Source: Gemmatimonas sp. (GTDB taxonomy: Bacteria > Gemmatimonadota > Gemmatimonadetes > Gemmatimonadales > Gemmatimonadaceae). Taken from it: a DNA stretch of 32,703 nt. The position numbers were made by a program, and so were the translations under genes. Below, piece by piece: positions 32,211 through 32,703 of this stretch. The stretch lies in contig JAAVWC010000033.1 in NCBI GenBank assembly GCA_023910675.1, positions 1-32,703 of the forward strand. Direction: 5' to 3'. The first letter of the stretch is position 1; the number at the start of each line of letters is the position of its first letter. The notes beneath the pieces were generated by a model. That model saw only the letters and a program-made list of their open reading frames with translations, did no database searches and was not told where the DNA came from.

Positions 32211-32280
32211 CGTCAAACACGCAGCGGAGGTTACCGCTCAACTCGTGTCCGGGCAAGCGCTTCGGACGCGTTCCCGTCGC

Positions 32281-32309
32281 TTGACTTCACCCCGCAGGGG
32301 GGACAGCGT
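32281..32309 (+). promoter_or_regulatory. Possible promoter for the roadblock gene
   Basis: TTGACT (32281-32286, five of six) is followed after 17 bases by CAGCGT (32304-32309), a poor -10 with only A2 and T6 matching. The -10-like core sits six bases before ATG 32316. It also forms the loop of a GGGGGA/TCCCCC inverted repeat at 32298-32315 that abuts the start codon. Confidence 0.3.
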
Positions 32310-32315
32310 TCCCCC
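32298..32315 (+). repeat. GGGGGA/TCCCCC inverted repeat abutting the roadblock start
   Basis: GGGGGA (32298-32303), loop CAGCGT, TCCCCC (32310-32315), directly followed by the ATG at 32316. In RNA it would be a very stable 6-bp hairpin at the start codon; in DNA it frames the -10-like core. The layout resembles that before the thioesterase gene. Confidence 0.4.
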
Positions 32316-32671
32316 ATGCCCACCATACGCGATCTGGTCAGTGCCCTGCGGCGCCGGGACGGCGTTGTCGCGGCCATCGTGCTCGGCCGCGACGGCCTCC
32401 TTATTGACGGCAATAGCACTGCGCCGTTGGATCCCGAGGGGCTGGCCGCCCATGTCCCCCCCGATGGCGCTCGCCGCCGTCGAAATGGGGGCTCGCGTCC
32501 CAGCGTGGGGAATTCGGGCTCATGGTCCTCGAGTACGCAGGCGGTGCGGTGATCGTCACCGCGCTTTCCACGGACGCGTACCTGTTGGTGCTGTTGAACC
32601 CCAGCGCGAATCTCGCGTCGCTCCTGTTCGAACTGCGTCGCCATCGGGCGCAGATCTCGGCGCTCGTCTGA
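32316..32671 (+). pseudogene. Roadblock/LC7-domain protein, frame broken at two homopolymers
   Basis: The N-terminal part (MPTIRDLVSALRRRDGVVAA, then VLGRDGLLIDGNST) and the C-terminal part (LMVLEYAGGAVIVTAL, then LLVLLNPSANLASLLFELRR) are halves of one roadblock/LC7 protein of the MglB type, but lie in different frames. Removing one base from the C run 32456-32462 and one from the G run 32487-32491 restores a continuous 117-aa protein ending at the TGA 32669-32671 and joins the halves as LAAHVPPMALAAVEMG-LASQRGEFG. As given, the first frame stops at 32552. Either the gene is dead or, since both changes are in homopolymers, the sequence has errors. MglB-like proteins are GAP partners of MglA GTPases; no mglA is in the window. 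Confidence 0.8.
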
Positions 32672-32703
32672 GCGAATCCGGCACTGTCCGCGTGTCCGCC
32701 CCT

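Overview
The window looks like a chromosomal, housekeeping-rich segment of a GC-rich, LPS-bearing Gram-negative bacterium, most likely a member of the Gemmatimonadota (Gemmatimonas-like). That placement is an inference from gene content and style, not from a search. Points for it are the LPS genes (lptE, rfaE2, an lpxH-like hydrolase), use of GatCAB, a HEAT-repeat/cyclophilin lipoprotein, a DUF5683 protein, a PLC-fold secreted protein and a roadblock/LC7 protein, together with very tight gene packing and frequent GTG/TTG starts. I see no mobile element, CRISPR array, prophage or origin. No stretch longer than 300 bases lacks a gene; the longest internal gap is the 246-base rimP leader.

Layout. 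(1) Bases 45-5947, minus strand: YbgC-type thioesterase, HEAT-cyclophilin lipoprotein, a small lipoprotein, lptE, rfaE2, rph and rdgB, mostly overlapping, followed at once by tRNA-Pro, tRNA-Arg and tRNA-Lys. (2) Bases 6032-6808, plus: a divergent lpxH-like gene whose 3' end overlaps murI tail to tail. (3) Bases 6749-12144, minus: secD-secF-tatD-ridA-DUF5683-murI. (4) Bases 12220-19698, minus: the classical nusA operon rimP-nusA-ylxQ-infB-rbfA-truB-ribF, preceded by a leader with a strong intrinsic terminator. (5) Bases 19945-21955, minus: murA-pgeF. (6) Bases 22051-23530, plus: a membrane-anchored coiled-coil protein and a secreted zinc-phospholipase-C-fold protein. (7) Bases 23499-32176, minus: lipoprotein, serS, histidine kinase, pcrA/uvrD, gatC, gatA, gatB. 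(8) Bases 32316-32671, plus: a roadblock/LC7 gene broken at two homopolymers.

How the parts fit. Blocks 1, 2 and 5 make and export envelope components (LPS heptose, lipid A, peptidoglycan precursors, lipoproteins). Block 3 joins Sec export to metabolite repair and D-glutamate supply. Block 4 couples transcription elongation control, translation initiation, ribosome maturation and tRNA modification. Block 7 combines aminoacyl-tRNA synthesis, a repair helicase and an orphan sensor kinase. Points most worth a second look are the Cys-to-Asp MurA, the terminator inside the probable rimP-nusA leader, the doubly frameshifted roadblock gene, a recurrent leaderless-type start geometry, and the predicted N-terminal Trp of the PLC-like protein.
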